64,000 nucleotides of DNA from Nocardioides psychrotolerans. GTDB lineage: Bacteria > Actinomycetota > Actinomycetes > Propionibacteriales > Nocardioidaceae. Location: NCBI RefSeq assembly GCF_900113685.1, contig NZ_FOQG01000007.1, positions 1-64,000 of the forward strand, written 5' to 3'. A model generated the notes under the pieces. It made no database searches. It was not told the DNA's origin and worked only from the letters and a program-made list of their open reading frames with translations. The position numbers were made by a program, and so were the translations under genes. Shown piece by piece: positions 35,974 through 44,446 of the stretch; within the stretch, counting starts at the first letter, position 1, and each line of letters opens with the position of its first letter.

Positions 35974-37806
35974 TCAGTGTCGCTCCCGGTCAGCGTCGGC
36001 GTACATCGAGTCCAGCAGCGGCTTGTACGTCGACTCGACGAACTTGCGGCGGACCTTCATGCTGGGCGTGAGCTCCCCGCTCTCGACGGAGAGGTCGTGG
36101 TCGAGGATGCGGAAGCCCTTGATCGTCTCCCAGCGGTTGAGCCTGCTGTTGACGTTGTCGAGGCACTCCTGGACGTAGGCGCGGACGGCGGGGTCGGCGG
36201 TCTGGGATGCGTAGTCGGCTCCGGTGCTCTCGTGCGCCGCGACCCACTGCGCCAGGGCGTCGGGGTCCAGGGTGACCAGGGCCGTCGCGTAGTTGCGGCC
36301 CTCGGCGTGCACCACCATCTGGCTGCCGAGCGGGCACAGCGCCTTGAAGAGTCCCTCGATCGGCTGCGGAGCGATGTACTTGCCACCCGAGGTCTTGACC
36401 AGGTCCTTCTTGCGGTCGGTGATCCTCAGTCGGCCCTGGTCGTCGATCTCCCCGACGTCTCCTGTGGCGAGCCAGCCGTCGGCGTCCAGCACTTCGGCCG
36501 TCGCCTCCGGCTGGTTGTGGTAGCCGCGCATCACGCTCGGTCCCCGCACGAAGACCTCGCCGTCCTCGGCGGTCCTGATCTCGGTGCCCACGATCGGTGA
36601 CCCGACCCAGCCGAAGACCGGGTCGTCGAGGCGGACGATGCAGGCGCCGGCGCTGGTCTCGGTCAGTCCGTATCCCTCGAGCACCAGCATGCCGGAGGCG
36701 TAGAACCAGGCAGCAACGTCCGGCGAGATCGCGGCGCTGCCCGAGATGAGGAAGCGGATGCGGCCGCCGAGCCGGGCCCGGACCTTCGACAGCACCAGCC
36801 GGTCGGCCAGGGTGTGCTGGAGCCTGGTCGCCAAGGCGGGCTGCTGTCCCCGCAGCCGGGCCTGTGCGACCCGGTCACCGACGCCGAACGCCCAGGAGAA
36901 CAGCGCGCTGCGGAGGCCTCCCTCCTCCTCGACGGTCTGCACGACCTTGGCGTGCACCTTCTCGAAGATGCGCGGCGGCCCGGCCATGAAGGTGGGCCGC
37001 ACCACGGCGAGGTTCTCCACGATCTTGTCCATCCGACCGTCCACAGCCGTCGGGAAGCCGATCTGGAGCTGGACGACCTCGAGCATCTTGCCGAAGGAGT
37101 GCGACAGCGGCAGCCAGAGGTACTGCAGGTCGTCGTGCGACAAGATGTCCAGCGACTCGGCACCGGCACCGATGTAGGTCCAGCAGCTCTGCGGCAGCTG
37201 CACGCCCTTGGGGCGGCCCGTGGTCCCGGACGTGTAGATCAAGGTGGCCAGGTGCTCGGGCAGGATCGCAGCGACGACGTCGTCGACCGCGCTCGGGCAG
37301 TCGGCGAGGTGCCGAGACCCCAGGGCCTGCAGGTCCTCCAGGCTGATCACCCACTCGCCGTCAGGTGTGCCGTCGAAGGTCACGACCCGCTCGACGCCGG
37401 GCAGCTGGGCGCGCTGCTCGCGGAGCTTGGCGATCTGGGTGTCGTCCTCGGCGAAGACGATCCGGGAGCCGCTGTCGGCCAGGATGAACGCGACGTCCGC
37501 CGCGCCGGTGGATGGATAGACGGTCGTCGTCGCGCCACCTGCACAGGCGACGGCGAGGTCGGCGTAGACCCACTCGATGCGGGTGCTGCTCGCGATCGCC
37601 ACCCGGTCTTCGTGCTCCAGGCCGAGGGCGATCAGTCCTGCTGCCAAGGTGGTGACCGAGCCCTTGGCCTGAGTCCAGGTCACGGAGGACCACGCCTCGG
37701 CCGTGGGGAACCGGTAGGCCTCCGCGTCGGGCGTCGACTCCGCCCGGTCGTAGAACATCCGGGCCACCGAGGGGGCCCGGACCAGTGCTGTGGTCGTGTC
37801 CATCAT
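35974..37806 (-). CDS. Long-chain acyl-CoA synthetase (AMP-binding family)
   Basis: 610 residues. It activates fatty acids with ATP and CoA in the cytoplasm, possibly at the membrane. The P-loop-like motif IYTSGTTGRPKG, the A5 motif GYGLTETSAG and the A8 hinge GDVGEIDDQGRLRITDRKKD are all present, followed by the C-terminal catalytic Lys region (SGGKYIAPQPIEG). It is of the long-chain FadD15 type. The start is ATG 37806, with AAGGA 9 nt upstream; a second ATG follows at once. It is separated by only 5 nt from the GNAT gene, so they form one unit. Confidence 0.93.
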   Translation of the reverse strand: MMDTTTALVRAPSVARMFYDRAESTPDAEAYRFPTAEAWSSVTWTQAKGSVTTLAAGLIALGLEHEDRVAIASSTRIEWVYADLAVACAGGATTTVYPSTGAADVAFILADSGSRIVFAEDDTQIAKLREQRAQLPGVERVVTFDGTPDGEWVISLEDLQALGSRHLADCPSAVDDVVAAILPEHLATLIYTSGTTGRPKGVQLPQSCWTYIGAGAESLDILSHDDLQYLWLPLSHSFGKMLEVVQLQIGFPTAVDGRMDKIVENLAVVRPTFMAGPPRIFEKVHAKVVQTVEEEGGLRSALFSWAFGVGDRVAQARLRGQQPALATRLQHTLADRLVLSKVRARLGGRIRFLISGSAAISPDVAAWFYASGMLVLEGYGLTETSAGACIVRLDDPVFGWVGSPIVGTEIRTAEDGEVFVRGPSVMRGYHNQPEATAEVLDADGWLATGDVGEIDDQGRLRITDRKKDLVKTSGGKYIAPQPIEGLFKALCPLGSQMVVHAEGRNYATALVTLDPDALAQWVAAHESTGADYASQTADPAVRAYVQECLDNVNSRLNRWETIKGFRILDHDLSVESGELTPSMKVRRKFVESTYKPLLDSMYADADRERH

Positions 37807-37811
37807 GCGCC

Positions 37812-38273
37812 TCAGTCCTTCTCGTGTTGCTGGGTTGCCAGGTGGATCCTCACGTCGACGCGTCCGCCCCCGGCTGCGGTCGCGTCCATCTGCCCCAGGC
37901 GGGCCAGCATGGCCAGCGACGCCTCGTTGTCGGCCGCCACGGTGGTGACGACCTGGATGACACCCTGAGGTCGCTCCCGCACCAGCTCGGCGAGCAGCGC
38001 CGTGGCGACGCCGCGGCCGTGCCACTCGTCGACCACCGTCACCGCGACGTCCGCCGCGGTCGGGTCGTCCCGGTAGCGGATCATGCGCGCCACGCCGACC
38101 GGCACCCCCACGTGGTCGTCGCCGATGCAGACCAGGACCAGTGCCACGTGGTCGATCCCGTCCACGTCGTCGACCAGGTGGTCCAGCATCACGTCGGTGA
38201 GGTGGGGGACGGCACCGAGGAAGCGGCGCCGCCGACTCTCCGGGGAGAGGTGCTCGTAGGTCTCCCGGAGCAT
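37812..38273 (-). CDS. GNAT-family N-acetyltransferase
   Basis: At least 153 residues. The acetyl-CoA-binding motif A is visible (VDEWHGRGVATALLAELV), preceded by the central strands (DVAVTVV) and followed by NEASLAMLARLG. Homology-like sequence continues upstream in frame to about 38342 (RLPDGTPAQIWPLLPGDRE, a usual GNAT opening). In that part no ATG, GTG or TTG exists, only CTG at 38345 overlapping the previous stop. The true start may thus be CTG 38345, or the N-terminus is degraded. The substrate is unknown. Confidence 0.75.
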   Translation of the reverse strand: MLRETYEHLSPESRRRRFLGAVPHLTDVMLDHLVDDVDGIDHVALVLVCIGDDHVGVPVGVARMIRYRDDPTAADVAVTVVDEWHGRGVATALLAELVRERPQGVIQVVTTVAADNEASLAMLARLGQMDATAAGGGRVDVRIHLATQQHEKD

Positions 38274-38341
38274 CTCCCGGTCGCCCGGCAGCAGCGGCCA
38301 GATCTGCGCGGGCGTGCCGTCGGGGAGACGGACCTCGGTGA

Positions 38342-38686
38342 TCAGGCGGAGATCCGTGCCTTGCTGTCGAGCAGTGCCTTGCGCAGGTCACGCACGGCGC
38401 TCTCGAGGCCGCTGCGCATCGTGTCCCCCACCCCGCTCGCGGTCGAGGTCGCCTCGTCCAGCTGCCCGCGGACCTCGGCCCACTTCTTGCGGAGCTCCTC
38501 GAGGAGGACGGCGGCGCGGTCGTTGGCCTCCATCGCCCCGAGGTGGAACTGCACCTCGAGGTCCTCGACGCGGCTCTGCCACTGGTCGCGCTGCGCTCGG
38601 GCGAGCCGGTGCCGGAGCACGTCCTGCGTGCTCGTGAGCTCGTCGATCTGCTGCTCCAGCCTGGCGATTCTCTCGTTGGTGTCCAT
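38342..38686 (-). CDS. Small coiled-coil protein of unknown function
   Basis: 114 residues, with no signal peptide. A heptad-like coiled coil (RIARLEQQIDELTSTQDVLR) runs through residues 5-75, and a second helical part contains LLEELRKKWAEVRGQLDEA. No known domain is recognised. ATG 38686 is chosen over a longer frame that reaches the tRNA-derived repeat. It is first in the unit coiled-coil/GNAT/acyl-CoA synthetase and lies 74 nt from the left end of the islet. Confidence 0.65.
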   Translation of the reverse strand: MDTNERIARLEQQIDELTSTQDVLRHRLARAQRDQWQSRVEDLEVQFHLGAMEANDRAAVLLEELRKKWAEVRGQLDEATSTASGVGDTMRSGLESAVRDLRKALLDSKARISA

Positions 38687-38760
38687 GTCTCGAGCGTGCC
38701 CCCGCCAGGACCGCCCCCGGTAGGGCTGAAGGTCCCGGCGGCCCGTGCACAGACGTCCCA

Positions 38761-38807
38761 CTCCCCGAGATGGAGTCGAACCATCGTCGCTAGTCCTGAT
38801 TCAAAGT
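38761..38807. repeat. att-like duplicate of the tRNA-Gln 3' half
   Basis: 47 bp match 41042-41088 with one mismatch (A at 38768 for G at 41049). The last 39 bp are identical. It carries the tRNA part from acceptor 3' end to anticodon stem but no 5' half, the usual mark left when an integrative element inserts at a tRNA gene. Confidence 0.85.
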
Positions 38808-38863
38808 TCGCGCCGCCGTGGTCCGGAGCATGCTGGGCCCAGGCCACCCCAATATGGGGGTTT

Positions 38864-40054
38864 CTACTTCCGGCGCAAACCGGCACCTGGGTCGGCTGAA
38901 CCGAGGAGAGGAAGCACCACGATGAACGTGCTCCCGACCCCCGGTGTGCTCACCGCCGAGAGGTCGCCGCCCATCAGGTCGACCAGAGTGCGGCAGATAG
39001 CGAGCCCCAGACCGAGACCGCCATGGAGTCGGGTATCGGTCATGTCCACCTGGGTGAAAGAATCAAATAGTGACAGCAGGTGCTCGGGCGGGATTCCGAC
39101 ACCGGTGTCCTCGACCATGAGCACCACCCGGACCCTGTCGTCTGCCTCTGGGTCGGGCGCGACCGACGTCTTGGTACCTACCGTGATGCCGACGCTGCCG
39201 GACTCGGTGAACTTCAACGCGTTGCTGACCAGGTTCGAGAGCACCTGGGAGACGCGTAGCGCGTCCCCGTGGACGATGGGTGGCAGCGATGCGTCTAGGT
39301 CCACGTCCAACCGCACGCCTTGCACCGTGGCTTGCGGCCGTGCCCACTCCAAGACTTCTTCGACTACGTCGACGAGCCGGAACGGTGCTGGAAGGAGCGT
39401 GATACTGCCTGCTTCGAGTCGGGAGAAGTCGAGGATGTCGTTGACGTGGCGCAGCAGGCGCTGACTGTTGCGGTGCACCATGTCGGTCAGCTGGTCCTGG
39501 CTGGGGGTCAGGTCGCTTTCGAGGAGCATTTCAGTGGCCCCGATGACCATCGTGAGCGGGGTGCGGAGTTCGTGGCTCATGTTGGCCAGGAACAGTGCCT
39601 TGGTGGCGTTCGCTGCTTCCAGGTCACGTTGCATCACGTTCGCCTCGGTGAAGTCCTCGGCGATGCCGTGCGTCCCGACCACCTGGTTGGACACGATCAC
39701 GGGAACTGCGGTCACCCTGACCTCGCGGACATCGCCGCTGACGGTCACCAGGCGTGCCTCCAGTAGTTGAGGGCGTCGTTCGATGACGGCCGCGAGAGCG
39801 TTCTCGCTCGTCTCGATGTCGTCGGGGTGAATGATGTCGTGGAAGTCGGTGCCGACCAGTTCGCTCAGGCTCATGCCGGTGAGTTGTTGCATGGCGTCGT
39901 TCGCGGCGGTGAGGTGGCCGGTCAGGTCGAGGGAAAACACGCCGTGAGGGCTGTAGGCGAACAGGGATCGGTAGCGTTCCGCCTCCTCGGCGAAGGCACG
40001 CTCGCTTGGGTTCATCGACGGCTGATTGGGGTCTGCGGGCGCTTCTGGCGTCAC
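38864..40054 (-). CDS. PAS-domain hybrid-free sensor histidine kinase (orphan)
   Basis: 396 residues, no membrane helix, so a soluble cytoplasmic sensor. A PAS domain (about 25-135) is followed by HisKA with phospho-acceptor H161 in NMSHELRTPL. The HATPase has an N-box NLVSNALKFTESG, G1 box DTGVGIPPE, F-box region LFDSF and G2 box HGGLGLGLAI. There is no receiver domain and no response regulator nearby. It begins with GTG/ATG-type start MTPEAP at 40054; a second Met at residue 14 is possible. It ends 57 bp from the left att-like repeat, inside the islet. Confidence 0.9.
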   Translation of the reverse strand: MTPEAPADPNQPSMNPSERAFAEEAERYRSLFAYSPHGVFSLDLTGHLTAANDAMQQLTGMSLSELVGTDFHDIIHPDDIETSENALAAVIERRPQLLEARLVTVSGDVREVRVTAVPVIVSNQVVGTHGIAEDFTEANVMQRDLEAANATKALFLANMSHELRTPLTMVIGATEMLLESDLTPSQDQLTDMVHRNSQRLLRHVNDILDFSRLEAGSITLLPAPFRLVDVVEEVLEWARPQATVQGVRLDVDLDASLPPIVHGDALRVSQVLSNLVSNALKFTESGSVGITVGTKTSVAPDPEADDRVRVVLMVEDTGVGIPPEHLLSLFDSFTQVDMTDTRLHGGLGLGLAICRTLVDLMGGDLSAVSTPGVGSTFIVVLPLLGSADPGAGLRRK

Positions 40055-40113
40055 CGTTGCCTCCCACTCGTCGCGGTATCAGGCACCAGCGGCGGGCTGA
40101 AAGCTGGAGCGCG

Positions 40114-40356
40114 TTAGTGATGCTCCCACACCCGATAAACGACCGCCCCGTCAACAGCGAGGTCGATGAGCCGCTTGCTTAGGTCACGGCCTTCCACGTT
40201 CCCATGCCGCGCGGGCGGTTCGCTCTGTCCGTCGATCTCGATGGCTAGCGTCGCTTCTCGGTCGGGATACGTGAAGCGCGGAGCACACCTCGCGGGAGCA
40301 CACCGGGAGGAAGTACGACGGTGGCTCTCGGCAGGTACGACCGCAGGACGTGACGC
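40114..40356 (-). pseudogene. Fragment resembling the C-terminal end of a small nuclease-type protein
   Basis: The frame between TGA 40357-40359 and TAA 40114-40116 has no usable start. Its end, with ATLAIEIDGQSE and VDGAVVYRVWEHH, looks like the beta-strand pattern (IEIDG...VYRVW) of DUF559/VSR-type endonucleases. The rest is not recognisable. A 13-codon frame beginning MATITVPS precedes it in the same frame before the TGA. Probably a decayed gene of the islet, at low certainty. Confidence 0.3.
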
Positions 40357-40502
40357 TCAATCGTGAGCGCTACGGCTCGGCACGGTGATCGTCGCCATGA
40401 CTTGCCCGCTGCCACGTGGTCCGTTAGCCGTCGGTCGTGCACGTCGTGAGTGATGCCGGCCATGAGATGGGCCGGCGGAGCCCGCACCGCTCGCACTCCG
40501 CC

Positions 40503-40859
40503 TCAAGGTGCGCGGAGATGTCGCCGGGCCATCGCGAGGTGAGGCGCACGCCGACGTGCGCAAGTCTCTGCCGCACGCGGTCTCTGCTTGACGGGCAGCG
40601 CCGCGAACCGCACCTCGGGGGCTGCTCGCCTGCACCACTGACAGACCCACCCGCCGCACCGGATCATGGTCAGCGTCACGTCAACGACCGCACCGCACGG
40701 GCCGTGTCGGGTGCGGAACAACTCGCCCGGGCCATTTCCGAGCCGGATCGCCGTCGCGCCGCACGCCTCGATCATGGCGGTCAGGTGGTCGTCGTACCAC
40801 GTCTTGCCACGGGGATGGACCGGCCACCGACCCACGTCGGGCACGAGTCCGCCGCGCAT
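40503..40859 (-). CDS. Cys-rich hypothetical protein in the islet
   Basis: A 118-codon frame from ATG 40859. It contains WYDDHLTAMIEACGA and a cysteine cluster HGPCGAVVDVTLTMIRCGGW-VCQWC that could bind zinc. I do not recognise it. A second short frame with a CERCG motif (40424-40549, GTG start) overlaps its end. Coding character is weaker than in the flanking chromosome, and either may be a remnant. The rest of 40055-41041 shows nothing I can name. Confidence 0.35.
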   Translation of the reverse strand: MRGGLVPDVGRWPVHPRGKTWYDDHLTAMIEACGATAIRLGNGPGELFRTRHGPCGAVVDVTLTMIRCGGWVCQWCRRAAPEVRFAALPVKQRPRAAETCARRRAPHLAMARRHLRAP

Positions 40860-41041
40860 GGTGCGATCTGAAGTTCGGTCACTCCGGCCGCGTGCCACGC
40901 CGGTCCGACGCTCCGCCTGTTTCGGGCTGGTCACGACAATCCGTGACAGCGGTGTGACACGCGAACGTGAGACCGCCCCCACCGATTGCTCGACGGGGGC
41001 GGCTATCTGACGCCTTTACCTGCGGATACTCCGCGAACCTG

Positions 41042-41120
41042 CTCCCCGGGATGGAGTCGAACCATCGTCGCTAGTCCTGATTCAAAGTCAGGCGGGCCCT
41101 GCCGGCAGACCAACCGGGGA
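41042..41120 (-). tRNA. tRNA-Gln (anticodon UUG)
   Basis: Acceptor stem TCCCCGG/CCGGGGA with discriminator G, D-stem GGTC/GGCC, and anticodon stem CCTGA/TCAGG. The loop CTTTGAA gives anticodon TTG. The T-arm GATGG/CCATC holds TTCGACT. The total of 79 nt is a little long because of a 9-nt variable loop and a 2-nt junction before the anticodon stem. It is the probable integration site of the adjacent islet. Confidence 0.82.
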
Positions 41121-41168
41121 ATGTGCGCTCAGATTACCGTCCGCGCAGGTCGGGGCCGAACGTAGCCG

Positions 41169-43211
41169 TCAGAACCAGCCGACCTGGTCGACGCGCACCC
41201 GTGCCCGGTGGTCCAGGCGGGCGGTCAGCCGTTGCGCTGCAGCGAGGCCCACGACCACGTAGCGGCTGACCGAGTCCCCCGCCCGGGCCGGCACCACGGC
41301 CGTGGCACCCGCGCCACCGGAGAGCGTGAGCCGGACGGCCCGGGTCGCGCGCGAGACGGTGACCCTCAGCAGCACCCGGTCGGCTGCGGCGGGCAGGGTC
41401 AGCGACGCCGTACGACGGCCGGTCCAGGTCGCCTCCAGGACCCGCCGCGCCGCAGGGACCAGGCACCCGGGGTCGCGCACGTCGATGGCGAGCAGGGACA
41501 CCGCCCTCGGGCTCTGGCGCGCCACGAAGCCGGGAGTCGCCGAGCAGGCGAACCTGCCGGACAGCTGCCCCGCACCGAGCGCCAGCAGGCCGCGTCCGGT
41601 CTGGAAGCGGCTGGTCCCGGCGGTGACGAGGCGTCCGGCCAGACGAGCGGTCCCGGTGACGGAGAGCCGGCCGGTGGCGGCAGCGGTCGGCACGGTGGGC
41701 AGCGTGGCCACCAGGGTGCCGGCGGCGTTGGCGGTGTAGTCGCCGTCGATGACGAAGACCCCCAACGGCGTCACCCGGAGGGCTCCGGCAGGGAGGTCAC
41801 CGATGATCTTCCCGGTGCCGCGGAACGAGGCGCCCGTGACGAAGGTGGTCCCTGCGAGGTCCCACTCCGACGTGCCGGCGTGGGTGATCGCTCCACTGCC
41901 ACCGAGCTCGATCCAGTCGAGGACCGCCGGCTCTGCGGTCGCCGACCCGACGTCCGAGCCGATCGCCAGGGTGCCGCCCGACTGGACCGTGACGCGGCCG
42001 GGGTCGGTGCAGCACCCGTCGGAGGTCAGCGTGGCGCCGGCAGGCAGACGCATGGTGGCGTCGTCGGGGATCACGAGCCGGGTCCCACCGTGCACGGACA
42101 GCGTCGAGCCGCTCACCACGTCGAGCCCACCGCGCGGCACCACGAGGCCGTGCTGGCCGGGCACGTCGGGGTTCCACTTCACCAGCCGGGTCGTCGTGCC
42201 AGCCACGGTCGAGGTGGACACGCCGGGCGCGACCGTGACGTCGGCGTGGACCCGGGGCCCGGCGAGCCGGAGCACCCCCTCTCCGCCGATGGTCCCCACC
42301 CCCGAGAGCACCGACTGGTCGCCGAGCTCCAGGGTGGTGCCGTCGGCCAGGGTGAGGTCGTCGAGCAGCTTGACGGTGCGGTCGGGTCCGGCGGGGTCGG
42401 CGGGATCGAAGGCGTCGCCCTCCGTCTGGGGGACGACCACGGTGCCGCCGCCGAGCAGGGTCGCTCCCCGGTCGATCCGCACCGGCCCGCCGGTGAGCTG
42501 GAGCGTGCCGTCGTCGGGCACCTCGACGGTGCCGCGCAGGTCGAGCCCGACGTTCTCGAGCCGCGTGGTGCCGCCGTCGACGCGGATGCCGCCGTCGACC
42601 GTGATCGTCGACGTCGGGCCGGCGCAGCACCGGTTGGCGCGGATCCAGGTGCGCTCGCCCATCGCCAACCGCCCGGTGGTGCTGACCACCAGGTCGGCGT
42701 CGAACATCAGCTCCAGCTGCGGTTCCGATCCGCCGAGCGGGTCGTCGGCGATGGCGAGCGGACCGTTGACCGTGAACGTCTGCCCGGTCTCGCCGCCGAA
42801 ACGCATCGGGGCGCTCGGGGTGAGGAGGCCCACCGCCAGCTGCTCCAGCACCAGGTCGACCCCGATGTCGCCGCCGCCCCAGACGAGCGCGCCCGCGACC
42901 GTCACGGTGCCTGGGCCGGACAGTGAGACCAGCTGGTCAGGGTCACCGCTGACCGTCAAGGCGCTGAGCACGACGTCGGGGACCTCGGTGATCGTAGGTC
43001 GCGGCCCGGGGGCGAGCGAGACACCGTCACCGGCCTGCGGGACACCCTCGGGCTGCCAGTTCTTGTTGTTGCCCCACACCGTCGACTGGGTGCCCGTCCA
43101 CTGGTAGGTCGTCGGCCCCTCCGCGCCGGCGGGTGGCCCGCCCGTCACGACGGTGAGCACGGGGAGGAGCAGCAGCAGACCAGCGGCAGCGTGGCGTTTC
43201 ACAGTGTCCAT
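41169..43211 (-). CDS. Secreted beta-repeat protein of unknown function
   Basis: 680 residues. A signal peptide (about 1-30, ending AGA) is followed by YQWTGTQSTVWGNNKNWQPE, an opening seen in many passenger-like beta-helix proteins. Then come about 450 residues of short Gly/Thr/Val beta repeats, probably a right-handed beta helix. Two related turns carry vicinal cysteines (C195-C196 in RANRCCAGP, C400-C401 in SDGCCTDPG). The last 110 residues form a separate beta domain. There is no membrane anchor or wall-sorting motif. RBS GAGGA lies 8 nt before ATG 43211. It stands alone, close to tRNA-Gln. Function unknown, probably surface or matrix. Confidence 0.75.
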   Translation of the reverse strand: MDTVKRHAAAGLLLLLPVLTVVTGGPPAGAEGPTTYQWTGTQSTVWGNNKNWQPEGVPQAGDGVSLAPGPRPTITEVPDVVLSALTVSGDPDQLVSLSGPGTVTVAGALVWGGGDIGVDLVLEQLAVGLLTPSAPMRFGGETGQTFTVNGPLAIADDPLGGSEPQLELMFDADLVVSTTGRLAMGERTWIRANRCCAGPTSTITVDGGIRVDGGTTRLENVGLDLRGTVEVPDDGTLQLTGGPVRIDRGATLLGGGTVVVPQTEGDAFDPADPAGPDRTVKLLDDLTLADGTTLELGDQSVLSGVGTIGGEGVLRLAGPRVHADVTVAPGVSTSTVAGTTTRLVKWNPDVPGQHGLVVPRGGLDVVSGSTLSVHGGTRLVIPDDATMRLPAGATLTSDGCCTDPGRVTVQSGGTLAIGSDVGSATAEPAVLDWIELGGSGAITHAGTSEWDLAGTTFVTGASFRGTGKIIGDLPAGALRVTPLGVFVIDGDYTANAAGTLVATLPTVPTAAATGRLSVTGTARLAGRLVTAGTSRFQTGRGLLALGAGQLSGRFACSATPGFVARQSPRAVSLLAIDVRDPGCLVPAARRVLEATWTGRRTASLTLPAAADRVLLRVTVSRATRAVRLTLSGGAGATAVVPARAGDSVSRYVVVGLAAAQRLTARLDHRARVRVDQVGWF

Positions 43212-43279
43212 GGTGGTCGTCCTCGGCGCTTCGCGGAAGAGGCTGCTGCGTCCACGGCACCGACCGGACCAGGCCGGGC

Positions 43280-43285
43280 TAGCCT
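43280..43285 (+). promoter_or_regulatory. -10 element for a leaderless ligC transcript
   Basis: TAGCCT ends 6 nt before the GTG at 43292, with no ribosome site between. Confidence 0.5.
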
Positions 43286-43291
43286 CGGTCC

Positions 43292-44446
43292 GTGGAACTG
43301 CCCGTGATGCCGCCCGTCCGGCCGATGCTCGCGAAGGCCGTGAAGGGGATCCCCGACCCGGCCAAGCACGGCGGGCTGGTGTTCGAGCCCAAGTGGGACG
43401 GCTTCCGCTGCCTGGTCTTCCGCGACGGCGACGAGGTCGAGCTGACCAGCCGCAACACCAAGCCGCTGACGCGCTACTTCCCCGAGGTCGTCGAGGCCGT
43501 CAAGCGCCAGCTGCCCGAGCGGTGCGTGGTCGACGGGGAGCTGTTCGTGGCCAGCACGTCGCCCGACGGTGACCGCCTAGAGTTCGAGGTGCTGCAGGAG
43601 CGGATCCATCCGGCGGCCTCCCGCGTGAAGCTCCTGAGCGAGACGACACCCGCGGGCTTCGTGGTCTTCGACCTGCTCGCGCTCGGCGACACGTCGTACG
43701 TCGACCGGCCTCTGCGCGAGCGCCGCGCGACCCTGGAGGAGGCGTTCGCCGACCTCGACGGGCCGTGCTACCTCACCCGCACGACCAGCGACCCGGCCGA
43801 GGCGGAGCGGTGGTTCGAGCAGTTCGAGGGCGCCGGGCTCGACGGGGTCATCGCCAAGTCGCTCGACGCGCCCTACACCCCCAACGGGCGCACGATGATG
43901 AAGATCAAGCACGAGCGCACGGCCGACGTCGTGGTCTGCGGCTACCGCGAGCACAAGACGAGCACGCCCGAGCAGCCGCTGCTGGGCAGCCTGCTCCTGG
44001 GCCTCCACGACGACCAGGGGCGGCTCCAGCACGTCGGCGTCAGCGCCAGCTTCACCGCCGCCCGGCGCGCCGAGCTGATCGAGGAGCTGCAGGAGCTGGT
44101 CTGCCCGATCGAGGAGCACCCGTGGAGCGCCTGGGCAGGTGACGCCATCGCCAACCCCGACCGGATGCCCGGCACCCAGAGCCGCTGGAGCGGCGGCAAG
44201 GACCTGAGCTTCACCCCGCTGCGCCCCGAGCGCGTGCTGGAGGTGAAGTACGACGCGATGGAGGGCCGGCGCTTCCGGCACACCGCCCACTTCAAGCGCT
44301 GGCGACCCGACCGGGAGGCGGAGTCGTGCGACTACGGGCAACTGGAGCAACCGGTGCGCTACGACCTCGGTAGTGTGCTCAGCGGGGTCTCGACAGGCCC
44401 CGGCGCTGCACCCGTGAAGGGCAATGAGGGAGAGACCGATGGCTGA
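43292..44446 (+). CDS. ligC: ATP-dependent DNA ligase (LigC type)
   Basis: 384 residues, nucleotidyltransferase plus OB-fold core only. The adenylation lysine is K34 in FEPKWDGFR (KxDG). Further motifs are visible: GELFV (motif III region), VFDLLA, EGAGLDGVIAKSLDAPY (motif IV), and MMKIKHERTADVVV (motif V). It joins nicked DNA; actinobacterial LigC is a backup or repair ligase. LigD polymerase lies 11 kb downstream; no ku gene is in the window. The start is GTG 43292. Its stop overlaps the next gene by 8 nt. Confidence 0.93.
   Translation: MELPVMPPVRPMLAKAVKGIPDPAKHGGLVFEPKWDGFRCLVFRDGDEVELTSRNTKPLTRYFPEVVEAVKRQLPERCVVDGELFVASTSPDGDRLEFEVLQERIHPAASRVKLLSETTPAGFVVFDLLALGDTSYVDRPLRERRATLEEAFADLDGPCYLTRTTSDPAEAERWFEQFEGAGLDGVIAKSLDAPYTPNGRTMMKIKHERTADVVVCGYREHKTSTPEQPLLGSLLLGLHDDQGRLQHVGVSASFTAARRAELIEELQELVCPIEEHPWSAWAGDAIANPDRMPGTQSRWSGGKDLSFTPLRPERVLEVKYDAMEGRRFRHTAHFKRWRPDREAESCDYGQLEQPVRYDLGSVLSGVSTGPGAAPVKGNEGETDG

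Larger units (their letters stand above)
38808..41041. mobile_element. 2.2-kb genomic islet at tRNA-Gln (remnant integrative element)
   Basis: The segment is bounded by the intact tRNA-Gln and the displaced 3'-half copy, 2281 bp apart. It holds an orphan histidine kinase, a fragment that looks like the end of a nuclease-type protein and a Cys-rich short frame. No integrase, excisionase or replication gene is left, so it is probably an eroded element. Confidence 0.7.

Noticed and set aside
38761..38807. A second tRNA gene
   Set aside because: Only the 3' half of tRNA-Gln is present; the D-arm and 5' acceptor strand are missing, so it cannot fold as a tRNA.
40357..40659. 100-codon minus-strand frame ending MATITVPSRSAHD
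   Set aside because: No recognisable domain, overlaps other short frames in the decayed islet; coding status cannot be supported.
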